A stretch of 64,000 nt of DNA from Liolophura sinensis (Eukaryota > Mollusca > Polyplacophora > Chitonida > Chitonidae): positions 34,628,510-34,692,509 of the forward strand of contig NC_088295.1 of NCBI RefSeq assembly GCF_032854445.1, in the 5' to 3' direction. Of this stretch, positions 34,401 to 49,400 are shown one piece after another (within the stretch, counting starts at the first letter, position 1; every line of letters begins with the position of its first letter). A program made the position numbers and the translations under genes. The notes beneath the pieces are model-generated. The model searched no databases. It saw only the letters and a list, made by a program, of their open reading frames with translations, and had not been told where the DNA came from.

Positions 34401-37400
34401 CGTGTGCTATCGAGTGCACTTTTCTTGTTATTGTTTATATTTAGCATTTTGTAGAAAAACTTGTTAGATGAAACTTAATTCAGTAATGAAAATAATGTTT
34501 TCCCACAGTTAGCGGACAGAAATGTAGCTGTTTGAGTTTGTAAACTTCATTCAAGCCTAGTCATGCAGTTTAAATGCATGGTAGCGGATTTGGTGCATAT
34601 ATCTAGAGCTCTAGGTTATTGTCTTCACAAATTTAAATTTGTTCATTGATAAGTATGGACAGCTGTTATTTGATATGATAAACGTCAAGGATAAATGTAT
34701 TCATGGAATTACTTTGTCTGTAACTACGGAAAACTAGGGGTAACATAAACGCACAGAAAATCTGTTTTTGTAACAGCGTTTGTTAATGTAATGGCAATTC
34801 GCGTAAGTAAAAACAGTTAAGCGATCATGCAGTATTTGAGCCATAATGTAAACTATGGAAGGTCAATAGTGTCATACTGTTATGACATAAATACAGCATC
34901 ATAATTATGGAAGATCAACATTGGCATATTGTTATTACATTATGTCAAGTTGTTAATTATGGAAGCGAAACTGTAGCACCCGGTCTACATGCAGCAACCG
35001 GCCAACATACTCTACGGGATGCTTCACCTCAGCTTTTGTTTAACGGAATAAATTCCCACTTGCATGTATTTCCTGTACATCCTGGAGACTTGAGTCAGCA
35101 TTGGTCATTTACTTCCATGAAAGGGGTCCACTAGATCCATGACCCGAGTTAACCCTCTACTCATTAATCTGGCTGTTTTTACTCATATAAGAGAAAAGTT
35201 CTTGAGTACAACATTAAACACCAATCAAAAAAAATAAAAACAAATCAAAAGACAGAAGTCCTGTTTTTATCTGGAAACAGTGGTCTTGGAAGTGTTTTCT
35301 TGGAAATGTCCTTACAAGAAAAAACATACAGTGTTAAAGCAAATATAAAGCTGTATATATATATATATATATACTATATATATATATATATATAAACTTC
35401 TCACCCAGTTCATGTTTATTAGTGTACAGACTCCAGAACCTGAGGTAACCCCCTTCACTGGAGACCAGGACAGCGCTCTCGGTGTACCTCACAGCCAGCC
35501 TCCCGCGCAGAAATAGTACCTTGTCCACAGGCGCCTGCTGTCTGTAACAAGAAGGAATACTTTGTCAAGCGACAATGACAATAATACTCCAGACCTTCCA
35601 CAGAGTCTATAGTTGTAAAATACAGAATAGAAAAATAACTTGAAGAAATGAAGAGGAAGCATTCCTTTTGGTATTCAACATTCGGACATTATCTTTATGT
35701 CAAATGTCACATTAATTTTCTACTAATGAAACTTAGCTAGTTGCCCTTGTGGTTGAATTTTAATTGATTGTTTTAGCTTTATTAGCACTTTGACCATAGC
35801 TTTTAAAATGATACAACTGAATTTTCTGGCCATACAATTGCCCAGTGCCATCATATTTTATACAGCCCTATATCTACTTTAACACAAAGACAACAACACT
35901 GGACCCAATTTCTCCAAAAATCTCTTTGTACTGACATGACATTTTGCAGGGTTCCCAAAATTGTCTGATCCAAAAATTGTAAGAGGCAAATAATTTTTTG
36001 ATAAATGAAAACTGTTTTTGTGAGGAAAAGGATCAAGGACAATTAATGGGGGAATATTCCCATGCAATGGTAACTTGGGTCCAAGCTGGATCGATCATCT
36101 TTCTCTTATAATGCATGGGTAGTACATTACCAGTTTGTGCACAAAACATTACCAGTTTGTGCACAAAACATTACCAGTTTGTGCACAAAACATTACCACA
36201 AATGCAGGAAGGAACAACAGACTACACAGCTTTCCTGAATTACGTTAGGCAGGAAAAATTTCCCATTGCAAAACACATCCCACATTCAAGAAAGCTGGGC
36301 AAAATAAATAAACTTGATGAAGCAAGTTTTTGCAAGCTTTTCAAGGTGAACTAAGTACATGTACTTACCCCTTCTCAATTCGGTGAGATTTACAATGTCT
36401 TGAGTTTGGACGTGAGTTTTTGGACTGAGGACGAGATGAGGTAGAGTCTGGTCGACTCCCGATGTCAGAGTCTGACGTAACGGCTACTTTAGAGCTGTAT
36501 GAAAAAAAGAAGAAAAAAAAACAAAAACATACAAGCTGTAGAATCCACCAGATAATCCAACAAATATTAGATTTAAAATTTTGACAGCTAGTTAAAATTA
36601 GTAGTAAATCAGATAATAGACCAACTGTGAAATGGAATAAACTTAATGTAGGTTTTTATAAATTCACTTTAAATGAAAGCGGGGGCCTCCATGGCTCAGT
36701 TGGTTAGCGTGCTAGCATAGCGTAATGACCTAGAAGCCTCTCACCAATGCAGTCGCTGTGAGTTCAAGTCCAGCTCATATTGGCTAGCTCTCCGGCCGTA
36801 AGTGGGAAGGTCTGTCAGCAACCTGCGGATGGTCATGGGTTTCCCCCGGGCTCTGCCCAGTTTCCTCCCACCATAATGCTGGCCGCCGTCGTATAAAGTG
36901 AAATATTCTTGACTACGGCGTGAAACACCAATCAAATAAATAAATAAATAAATAAATCAAATGAAAGCGTTAAAAGCAATGCATGGCATGCCAGAAATTA
37001 TTTCACTGTTAAATACAACATTACTATTTTGAACAAATTTCACAAAAGTGGACTACAAGCAGGATATATGATTTGACTATATTCTTTATAAGTTTTCTTT
37101 TGGTATAATGTCTATAAACAGTGAATTAAATACTCAGATTGTACACAATGTTTACCATGGATTTTGATCCTGACATGACTAATGTGACAATTGTTGATGA
37201 ATATGGTCACGGTTTTGCATATTTAATTAGCAGACTTTAATGGCTGTATGAAACAAGACTGCCAAGAGCACATTTACATTTTGGTCCCGCGTCCTCTTCG
37301 TAGCTGGACCACACACTTCTCGGTGTCTACATCCCACACAATGATGGCCCCATCAAAACTGGCCGTGGCCAAAAGGTGTGGTGGACAGTGGTCAAGGGTC

Positions 37401-40400
37401 AAGATGTCATCCTCATGTAACTGACCACCCTTCCAGTGACTACGCGCCTTCACATACATGTTCTGAAACAATATGAACACTTTTAAAACTACCTGGACAA
37501 ACGTAACTCTCAACTTTAAACTGTAAGGTTTTCATAAAGAAACTACAATGGTAGTACAAAAAACAAAACATATAACTGAAGGCAGAAATATGAAGTAATT
37601 AAAAACAATATGTGACCATTCTATTACACAATTTCATTTAGTCTCTCAGATATTCATGATAATGAAATATTAATGCTTAATGCCTTAGTTATATATTCAA
37701 TATGTAAAATTTACATTTAAAATTTAAATTAACTTCATAAAAATAAAGACACAGAGTTACTCTTACATCAAGATCCGAATCATCATACAGAGCCAGCAGG
37801 CGGCTCCATCCTACCGCTAAGATTGACTTCTTATCCAGAAGAGCTATAATACCAGTGACTTCTGCCTCGGATACAGGCTCTAGTTTGTGGAGATTGTGAC
37901 CGTTCTGGAAATTCCACACCTGAGCAAAAATCACCACATACATTCATGACACATGCTTAGAAAATAATACAAAACAACCTTCAACGATCTTGAAAGATCT
38001 CTATTTTAGGAATGTCAAGCAAGGACAACATTGTACATAAAAACTACAAGGACAAATTGTCATGGCAAAATATTGTCTGGAATATATACCACAAACTTTT
38101 ACTTTGAAAAACTATCAGAGCTATATGTGAGTGAAGTAAAAATCTGGATCTACTGCAACTATTTGCTTTAGTAGATACCTCATAGACAAGCATGTGACAT
38201 ATCACCTTTATTGTGCCATTCCTGGCCCCCGTGATCAGTCTTCGCCATGAGTCATCAAACGCCATACAGGTAATCTCCTCATCACCGTGAGCGTTGGAGA
38301 ATACAATAGACTTGTTACCTGTCTCCAGTTCCCATACAGCTACTGTGGATGAGTCACATCCTGTAACGACCTGCAGAAAAACACAACAAAACACAAATAC
38401 AGATGCAACAGCTGACTCACATTTACTTACATCAGGACACAAATTTTTAAAATTTCACTAAAACTATTACACAAGTTTAGTATACTGGATAAATGCTTAT
38501 ATTTTGGCTAATCCTTTTATTCAAATTCTAATCACAAAAAATCTATTTGCTAATAATGTAAATGGCACATAATGTGTGGCCATTATTTCAAAGAAATCAA
38601 ATGAACAAATATGCATGTCACATCAAATTCATGAAGATCAGAGAGTAGTTGATGGAACAAAACCTACATACAGTTCTTATGTATGACTGTGTTCAACTAA
38701 AACGGTTCCTCATCACCATTTCGATCATTTTCAACAGAGTTAATGAGTTGCAATCTTTTCCTTGACAAAGTTATCTCCCTTAGTGCGCTTTGTCCAGTTA
38801 TCTCCCCCTGGCTGTGAACTTCACACGCTAATACAATGGTCATATAGTAATCAATTGTTTAGCAGAACCATGAAGTCTTAACAGTACTCACCTGCTTAAA
38901 GAGAGGATTATACACTGCACTACAGAGCTGAGTATCATGTGTGACCGGCATAAAGCTGGCCGGTGCTGGCCTTTTTCCCAGCTTGAGCTGCCCCACGTAG
39001 TCATTACAGGTGAGAAGCAGACAGCTGAGCTGGGGGCGCCTCTCCAGGTGGAGTGGGAACTGACCGTGCTCTGGCATCCGTCCGTGGATACTGCTGGGAA
39101 ATTTCACAACTACTGTCTGTACACATGTGTGTTCCTTGATGTCCCAGACTTTCAACACCTAAGATTCACAATGGAATATGATGAAATAACAATACATATA
39201 TATATATATTACCACCAGAAACAAATCTGAGCCATTAATAGGAAAAAATATAGACAGGACAAGGAACATTTACAATCACATCACTATAATATGTAGTTGT
39301 TGTTGTATGCATACACATCCACTGATACTTTGATTCTTGTTTCATTGATAAGAATAGGGTGCTATAAGTTAACATTGGTAAATTTTGTTGATAAAATGCT
39401 ATGCTATAATACATACCGCTGCCTTTGAGTAGCTGAAGACTTGGTTAAGATCTTCATGTATGACAACATCAATCACTCCTGTGGCATGACCGGTCAGTAT
39501 GGCTACAGGCTTGCTGGTAACATAGGGGTTCCACAACCTTACGTAGTGGTCAGATGAACCAGTGACCAGCAGGTTTAGACTCTTGTTGTAATCAAAGTTT
39601 TCTACACCCTATCAAAGATGTTCCATGAAATGGTGTTATGTAACATTCATGTATTATAAATAAGCTCAAATATTTGACCCCCAAAAAAACTACTCACAAA
39701 ACTCTTAAACCAATAAGCATATTAATAATCAATGATCATATACAATTTTGCGTTATTCTTCGCTTTAACATTGCTTTATTTTAAATTCAAAGATTACTCT
39801 CTTATTTGCGTGCAATACCTTCTAAATTTTACAATGTCTCAGGAACACTCACACCAGCTTTACCTTGTCAAGTTTAAATATGTAGATTTTCTTGAGCCCT
39901 TGTATATCAGCGATGACTAGAGAATTCTTTGGGGAGGCACTTGATGATATTATTGCCTCGCTGTCAGGAATATACTTGACCTTGCAGATGACCTCTGGGT
40001 GAACCTTCTCACACACCACCTGTCTCACCCACTGGCTGTGATGAGGTAGGTCCTGGTAGTACAAGGCATACCATTCCAGAAAAGTAGGGTATTAGCCACA
40101 TTGATTAATAGTCAATATCTCTAATTAGATACGCAGTTTATGAAGAACACTGGGGCAATGGAGAAAGTACATGTAACTGATACAGACAAAACTTTCAGTT
40201 GTGATTTGATCAGTTAAATGTGTTAATTATTCGTTCATATTTTCCAGAAACATCAACACAAATTTGAATACTCCCCATTATAGTAGTATATGTAAATGTA
40301 TGTGAATAGCATATGCTACAATGAAGCCATTTTCAGTCGATTTTGACATATTTTAGAAGCATTAACTACTCTAAAGCATGCTCAAAAGTGTATTAAACTT

Positions 40401-43400
40401 AAAACATAATATAGGATGGTTTTATTGCACAAGCTTCTTTTACTTACAATTTTATACTCATTTTATGGGTGGAAGAAACCAGGGGGGAAATCTTAGGAAA
40501 GTTACCTAAAAACTTACAGATTTGAAAGCATGCCCTGTTTGTAGAAGACAAGTTTGCCTACAGTGAACATAAGAGTCACAAGCCGCTAGGTTTTATGAAA
40601 ACTACCACACAATAATATAAAATTATTCTTGACTGAAACGCAGAAACAACAGATCGATTTAAATACTCTTACCTGGTAAAATATCTTTCTAGTTCCTCCA
40701 TCTCTTTTAAATGGTGAGTCAAAGAGCTGTGACATGGGTTTAGTGAAGTACAAGATATGAATATCTCCAGTATCTGTACCAAAGACGAGTAAAGATTCAC
40801 CACTTTTGTTCTGAAAAGATAAAAGGTCAAAAGTTATGACATAACACCAAAAGTAGGAAAGAAATTGAACCATTCTTTAAAAAAAACAACATAAATTGAA
40901 TTTTTCTTTGTTTAATAGTTTTGTAAACATATTATTAGTATGCCATACAAGATGTAGCCCTGGTCTGTTGTTACATTTTTTTGACTTGTTATTATTATTC
41001 TAGGCATGCACTCAAAAATTTGACAAAGTCATCATACCAGGTGTTGTGGGGTTTTGCAGATGAAAAGGTGAGGAGGTTTTATACTGATAGCATGTGAGGA
41101 TCCTGGCTGTACCTGTACATTATATTCTATACTGGGTCTTGTCATGTCCCTCAAGAAGTGTCTTCCAAAAAACCGAAATGGGCAAATATCAGGAGATGAA
41201 ATTTTCATTGTTTTACACTCTGAAACCTGTTACCTTTTATTTTCTTTTCTCTCTCATTATTATTTTCAAATAATATTGGATATAGCCCTAATAATAAGCT
41301 GTCACTCACATTTTTGTCAAACCAGTAATCCATACAATAAGGGACATCTGGCATGGCTGAAACAAAGAGTTAAACAAATACCATCACCCATTACTGATTA
41401 ATATTCCTTAATCCTTTTGTTTAAAGGGATACAGAACTGATTCTGATAAGCTTGTGTATGGGATAGGGAAGTCCAGCCTATGCCTTATCTAAGCTGAATT
41501 TCATCTATGGTACATTTATTCACTTGTGATCAAGGCTGTAGGTAGGATTTTGTGGCTGTGCTGTTAGAATTGCATGGTATTGTTCTTCCACTCTGGCCAC
41601 AATCATGAGGTGCTAAAAGTCAGGTGTGGCCTGAATGAAAGCATGTGAAAAGCAAACAAAACACTAACACCAAAGTATATGATACATGAAAGGCCTTTCA
41701 CACTGAAGAGAAAAGCGGTTCTATAAATTTTTTTCGAATTTTTTTTTTAGCTAAGAAATTGCACCTGAGACTGAATTCTACAGCAGCCTTTGATGCCCTT
41801 ATCAGGGTCAGTGACGTCACATCAGGCAAGGGCCAGTGATGTCACATCAGGCCTTTGATGCCCTTATAAGGGCTAGTGATGTCACAGCAGGCCTTTGATG
41901 CCCTTATCAGGGCTAGTGATGTCACAGCAGGCCTTTGATGCCCTTATCAGGGCCAGTGACATCACATCAGGCCAGTGATGCCCTTATCAGGGCCAGTGAC
42001 GTCACTACAGGCAAGGGCCAGTGACATCACATCAGGCCTTAAATGCCCTTATCAGGGCTAGTGATGTCACATCAGGCCTTTGATGCCCTTATCAGGGCCA
42101 GTGATGTCACAGCAGGCCTTTGATGCCCTTATCAGGGCCAGTGACATCACATCAGGCCTGTGATGACCTTATCAGGGCCAGTGACGTCACATCAGGCTTT
42201 TGATAACCTTATCAGGGCTAGTGACGTCACATCAGGCAAGGGCCAGTGATGTCACATCAGGCCTTTGATGCCCTTATCAGGGCCATTGATGTCACAGCAG
42301 GCCTTTGATGCCCTTATCAGGGCCAGTGACATCACATCAGGTCTGTGATGCCCTTATCAGGGCCAGTGACGTCACATCAGGCAAGGGCCAGTGATATCAC
42401 ATCAGGCCTTTGATGCCCTTATCAGGGCTAGTGATGTCACATCAGGCCTTTGATGCCCTTATCAGGGCCAGTGACATCACATCAGGCCTGTGATGACCTT
42501 ATCAGGGCCAGTGACGTCACATCAGGCTTTTGATGACCTTATCACGGCCAGTGAATTTAGAAATCTAAATTTCTTTTGGTACATGTCAAACACCAATGTC
42601 TCATAAAAATTAAGCAATTATTTTATAGTAAATATGTAAAAAGCTCTCTTATGCCTCAAACACCAAACAGCCACAGAAAGGGTTTATGGCATCCCTGGGC
42701 ATGATACTACAAAGCTGGGATGGGTTAACTTGATTGAGATTACTGTAGTTAAACATGTTAATAACGTTATATGTGCCACTGTCATGGCACTTACAATAAA
42801 CTTGTAATCTGCAGCTTGAAAGCTTTGTGAAACCAGACACAGACCCTACTTTCACAAATCTTCCTACATTGATTTTTCATACCTTTTCTCAAAGATCACC
42901 TTATATAGAAATAACTCTGATTGGCAAAGTTTTATGAAAGTTTTGAGCCCAGCTCTTAAGTTTTTCATCTTTTAACTTACCAAAGAGGTGAAACTCCTCA
43001 AAGTACTGGTTAGAGGTGACATCATAGAATCTGATATCTCTACTGGTAGAAGCTATGGCCAGTTTGTGACAATTAGACATGTACACCATGTCAGTCACCC
43101 ACATCTTGAACCTTCTCTTGGCAGACCGTGAGTCCTCTTCTTCATCATCAATGGAGAAGACTTTGTCAAAGCGCAGATGGCCGTCCCAAACAGTCACAGC
43201 TCCTTCCTGTGGCGTATGGTATAGAGGATTAATGAAAGTGTCTTCCATACACAAGTTCCATTATTACCAGGGGTACTGGGCACACAATACTGAATCAATT
43301 CAATGGAAACAATACTCAGTAATAGCATGCATTCTGAAATCTATTGCAAATACATGTGAACTACTCGTTTGAATTGACAGAAGAATGAATAAGTAAAATT

Positions 43401-46400
43401 CCACAGTAGAAGAAAATTCAAACTTGAGTCCAAAGTCCAATAGTAAGGCACTAAAAACTGACACCAAGTCCATGAGCAGGGGGCTAAATACTGACACAAG
43501 GAAATAACAGAACACTTCACAAAACTCTAACCTATACCAGAAGAATGCATGATCAGGTTGCCAACAGATGGTGGATAGACTTCAAACAAAGTTCAAGTCT
43601 GGCTCATGCGGGCTTCTTCTCTGGCTGTATGTGAGAAAATCTGTCAGCAACCTGCGGATGATTGGGGGTTTCCCCTGGGTTCTGTCCGGTTTCCTCCCAC
43701 GATAATGCTGGTTGCCATCAAATAAGTGAAATATTCTTGAGTACGGCGTAAAACACCAATCAAATAAATAAATAAATCAAACAAAGAAAAGTGGATCACT
43801 GCCTTTTATATTTTACACATAAAGTATGATAATGTCTTTCTTACCTTACTGACTGCCACATATCTGTATGGGTTTTCTACAGTAACAATTCGAGATGTAG
43901 ATTCTTGCTGGAAAACAAAATAAATAACTCATTACTGCTTGAAAATAAACAAAAAAAACACCCAGCCGTCTTTACTTTTATCCACTGATAATAAGTACAT
44001 TTGTCAGTAACACGTGATATGGGCTCAGTATTCAATTTTTAAAATGAATGCATACATGCCATTCACATTTATTACCCTTACCCTATTGTAAACGATGTGC
44101 CTAATTTTGGGTTCTGTGATAAATGGAATTTCTCGTTTTGTCCGCAGATAGTCGTTTTCTCTGTATAACAACAGCATGTAAGTGCAAAACTCATTCCAAT
44201 CCACGTATCCATCACATGATGTATCCAGCTAAAAAAAACAATAACGTTTAATTAAAATTTAAATTTTAAAATCAAGTCAAGTTTTTCAACATTAAACAAA
44301 CCTTTATACTTTTATGGTTTGACAGGTTTAATTTATACATGTATGGGTATACACGTGTCACCTAACATTTGTAAATATGTCCAGCTTTTGTTATCCCGAT
44401 TCATAAGTATTTAATTAATAATATACAGCTTAAAACTGTGTTTCACTAAAGACACTGAAAAATCATGCTGTATTAGATCATGTAAAAATGCATTTTCAGA
44501 AGCGCATTAAGGCCTTCAAATTATACTTTTGATGTCAACACTTGAGTTTTTCTGAAAAGAAATTACTCACATTGCATAAAAACTGCACAAAGTGGCCATC
44601 TAAGTTAGATGAATCAGTTAGAATAAAGCAAAATGTGTCACTTGAAAGGGCTAAACTTAAGGTGAAATACAGTATTTGAGAAAAGACTTTGAAACTATTG
44701 GTATAGACTGGGACTAATAGAACATAAAATTATATTAGTCGCAGGTATAGGTAACTACATGATTGATCTAGATTGATCAATGTATAGCACTCACCTTTGT
44801 GAAGAGTTTTTCCACGTACTCCTCATAGTCATTAGTCTTCATCACCTGTGAGATGGTCAGCTTGAACTCCTTCAGGTTCATGCATCCGGCAGGCTGCCTC
44901 TCCTTCAGACGGTGAAGTTGTAGCCTGTCTGTGAGGATGGCCGGGTCGATGTGTGGCTTATGAATCATGAACTGATGCATCAGCTGACGGAGGTGACGCA
45001 GCTTAATCCGCTCTTCCAGTCGTATACGGTCCCCACCCTTGTCAAAACTACAACAATGTCAAGCCCACTATTATTTGTCATGTATATGCCCTAAGTATTT
45101 GTTCAAAAAACTGCATTTCTTCAGGCAAACAATTGCCATAAAATATTACCTTTGTTACTGAAACTTACACTTTTTTCCAGTAGGATCTTATCCTACATCC
45201 CAGAAAAGCCTCAAAACACCTTCCTAAGATCAACAGAGCTGTCTGTAACTTAGTCATACAAAAGAGTTGGTGTCAAATACAGTACCGTATATTGGAATGG
45301 GTGAAATGATCCCAGGTAGTTAGACAAGATTACTATAAAACAGGTAATGTGGACATAAAATTACAGTAGATAATTCCAAGAACGAGACATAAAATTAGTA
45401 TATATGCATCAATATTACTGTAGCATAAACTGTGCACCACTGGTCTCAAAATTCAGCATCAGCTAGTTTCTGGTCTGCTAGAACCTTGGCTCTGCAATTA
45501 ATTATATACCTGTTTCCTTTTCTCTGCAGAGTTTAAACATTAGTTGTAGCATACATCATGCCCCTGTATCATCATTTTACTGACAAAATGTGATAATTCT
45601 TAAACATGATTTCCCTTCACTTTCTTTAAGCTAAAATGTCAGTTATTAACCTATAAAAATTTCCAAAATGAAATAAATTAAAACTGGCCTGACCATTTCA
45701 TATCCGTCATACTGGAGTCTCTTCACTTCTTACATCACTTCAGTCGTAAGTTTCACCTGTTTGTTTCACGTGCCATTCAAAGAACTATACAGACGTCTAG
45801 CGGTGTGTGCTAAACTAGAAATTATTTTCCTATAAGCTTGTATGATATGGATTTGTTGCCATGCCAACCCAGTTCTCCAGTGCAGTCTTTGTAATATTAC
45901 CACACTGCGGTAACTGATTTGCAATTGATCTCATTAAATCTCCAGACACCTGGAATAAATGGTTCCATCCACAGCTTTTGTTGATTTTGCAATCGTCCGC
46001 ATTAATAACACAAATCAAAGTGTGCAGCAGAGGCACAGAAATTGACAAGTTGTGTAGTAGTGGTTTTAATGGCTGTAACCAATCGGGAGAAATGTGGCCT
46101 GAACACAAGCCCTATTCATACAGGTGATCAATCGGCCTTCTCACCTGAACTGATTAAAAAACATGACTTTGACAGATTTATTGAGGTTGTAGTCTTTCAA
46201 GGTTCGGTAACATGGTATACGATATGGCATAACTGAGCGTGGACTAGTCCAGGTGATTTCGTGCCCATACCTGTGCCAGACCACTGTACCACAGCACTTT
46301 GGCTGCTTAAGTACTTTGTATCCAGGCATATTTTCAGGGCTCAAATTGATAAAATTACCGCTCATGTTAAGTAACGAAATTTACAACCTCATCTTGAGTG

Positions 46401-49400
46401 GTTTTTATCATCAATGCCAATGTATATCTACAAACATGTACGTTCAAACATGGAGTATTGAGTGACGAAAGTTCAAGAATTATGGGATGTCAACAGATCC
46501 TGATTTATGACTGGCTGATCACCATGACAACATTGAAAAGTAAACAGCAACGCTTTCAATAATCAAAAAAATAATGCTGTCAACAGGCATTTCTTGTTAT
46601 TCTTCAAGACTGTGAAAGTTTTCTCTGTGAAATATATTTAATATAAATGTTTACAGTTGTCCAATATAATGCTGTATGGAAAATGTCCAACAATTATCTT
46701 TCTTTGTATTATTAAAGAGTGCTGCAATATATTTCCTTCATTCCAATTCACGAACTATATCGTTGAGGGTCACATAAATGAATCAGGGCCACTTTGACAT
46801 CACAACTTTCCAAAATCCAAGGGGAAAACATCATGACATTTTGAGAAAATTACTGACATCAAGTTGTATGCATGTATACAAAATAACAAAAAACTGTTAC
46901 ACAATTCTTGCTCTGCATTAACTGAGATAACTTCCAGTTTTAGATATAAAAAAAAAAATTGTCAAGGTCACCTTTAAATACTCAGATATGTTATAAGCAT
47001 GACAATTATAACTTGTCTATCACACAGATGCCTGTAGAACTACCATGGCTGACAATAACTACTTCATTAATATTAAAAGGTTGCTTATCTTTCTACTTTA
47101 TTTTTTTTAAACCATGCTCAATAATTATTACCTCTGACATTTCCATATAATTCTTCAACCTTTTCGCATGTTTCCAAGGTGTTTACTCAAGCATATTCCA
47201 AAGGCATTATTCTTTGTTGCCTGATAAAATTATACTTTTTGTGAAGCCCTGAAACTGGGCAATCCAATGTAGTTTTGTCTCCACTATCAAATTAAAAATG
47301 TGCATAAATCGCAATGAAAGTTTCTCTTTCATATGCGAAAAGGTTGAGGAATTAGGGTACCCAATTATAACGATTGTGTGTCTCTGAGGTTTATCATCCT
47401 CTGTTATCGCAGTAGCACATGTAAGCCCTATATGTCCAACTGAAATCAAACTCAATGATTTAGCTGCACAGCTGTACGAGCTACCAATTATGTTGACTTG
47501 ATTATAAAAATGCACAAACAAAAGTTTGAAGGAGAACTGTGTCCTCAACAATGTTTAACAGTACTCCTATACAAATGATTCAGTGAAGGCTCCTCACAAC
47601 AATGTCTCTCTAAATAATGATGGTAATAAGTAACTCACACAACTAAATACATTTTGTGTCCATTTTCCACACAAATTTTACCATTTCCAGCTTTCTTCTA
47701 TACATTTACCTCAAACTGCAAATCTAATCCAATGCTGGTATCCTGATCTATCTACAGTATATGCAAATGACGGTCATCAAAAATATAATACACAAAACTC
47801 AATAACTGAAATAGTCCCTATTTGACCCTTAATTACAGTCAGTTCAGTAATTAATCTCACTGAAATCAAACCTAACGACCCCATTCTAGTCATTTATATA
47901 CAAGTGGCTTGCTCCCAAAACACATACATACATGTACCAATACCAGAATATCTTATTCTGCATCATAACACTGGTACAAACTTTGGTCTTGTCTTCTCCT
48001 AAAATAATATGCCCATGTGCTTACTGAACTAAACTCACTCTGAGGGATAAGGCATCTAGACCTGAAAAAAACGTTCAACTTGACAACCCTCTGTGCCATT
48101 AGATTGACATTCAAATTTAAGTTCAGTTCAAGTACACAGCTTGTCTTACATAAGACAGAGGGAATGTACTCTTCCTGACATCTTTACTGGTGCTACGTCC
48201 ACTTCAAGCAAGTCAGTCTGATTTCTTTAATGTATGCACCACAGGTTATGTAACAAATTGTTCTGTGTTGTGTACATATACATCTGGGTGTCTAGAGGGA
48301 ATTACCATAACTGACATTTGCTATAATTCACTGAACAAAGCCGGTCAGCCATACACTGTATGTGGCTATCACACTGATAAGATTATACAGTCTACAGTAT
48401 ACCAGAGAAATACAATGAAACTACGGACCATCTGCATAGTCTCAACCAGCACATCTACATTTATAGTTTTAATGCGGAGGTGGCATTATTTTTTGTGGCA
48501 TTTATTGAGGTGGTGCTAGTGAAATTCAGGACCTTCAACCATTGTTATGTCAAAAATTGAATCACTTTCTGCTGTGTTTGATGTGATGTCATTAGGATTC
48601 ATTGACAAAGGAATGTTTAACATCAATAAAATGGTGCATATTATTCACAGGGTCCCCATTTGCATACCGTATATATTTCTAATCTTCAGTGCATCCCTCA
48701 GATGGATGAGACTCACCTCTCTTCTGACAAAGCAGAATTCTCTCTGGAGACCCCCATATCCATCATTCCTGTGATACCACTTCTGAGCAGCCGTATTCCT
48801 ATATGATCCTCAAGGTCCCAGCTGACGAGGGACTGTGAGGGGCTGGAGGTGCGGGAGGTGAAGCCATCTCCTGACCCCTCCCAACTCTCCCCCTCCTCAT
48901 CCAGAGGAGTCAGGCCATTCTCCACACTAGTGAGTTTGCTGATTGGCACAGATGACAACTGCCCAAGCTTGGGGAGTGTTTTGTTCACAGCTAGTATTCC
49001 TTGTAATGGAATGTCAGTGGATCTGTGAGATGTGTACGGCTGATTGGGTGCTAAAGCTGACCCTAATTCAACACTGGTGTTATCAATGCTAACTTTCTTG
49101 GCCTTCTTCATGGTGATCGCATTAGGACTTGATCAGCAAAAACTGAAGATAAAATCTAACAGATAAATCCCATGTGTCCTTGCAAAAAATTTTCACCAAT
49201 AACCTTCACTTGAACACAAAGGAAGGGAATACCGAGAAACAGAAAATTCTGTTTCCTGTTAACCTGTACCTGGATACAGTTCTACGCAGCAGAGAAATGC
49301 CTCGTACAGTCCAAGTTGATGGTTTTGGCCACTGGTGAGTACTACCCATAAACACACATGACCTCAGACAACCCCAGTCAGCCTGCAGGGTCACCCAGGG

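Noticed and set aside
36681-36760. tRNA gene
   Set aside because: Boxes A and B are present, but no cloverleaf 3' half follows; it runs into SINE body and an AAAT tail. The same applies to the heads near 60240 and 60820.
45830-46108. Minus-strand open frame with an acceptor-like start (VSGDLMRSIANQL...)
   Set aside because: Inserting it between WD40 exons 48717-49127 and 44795-45047 needs phase 2 in and out with a donor I could not find; those exons already join in phase.
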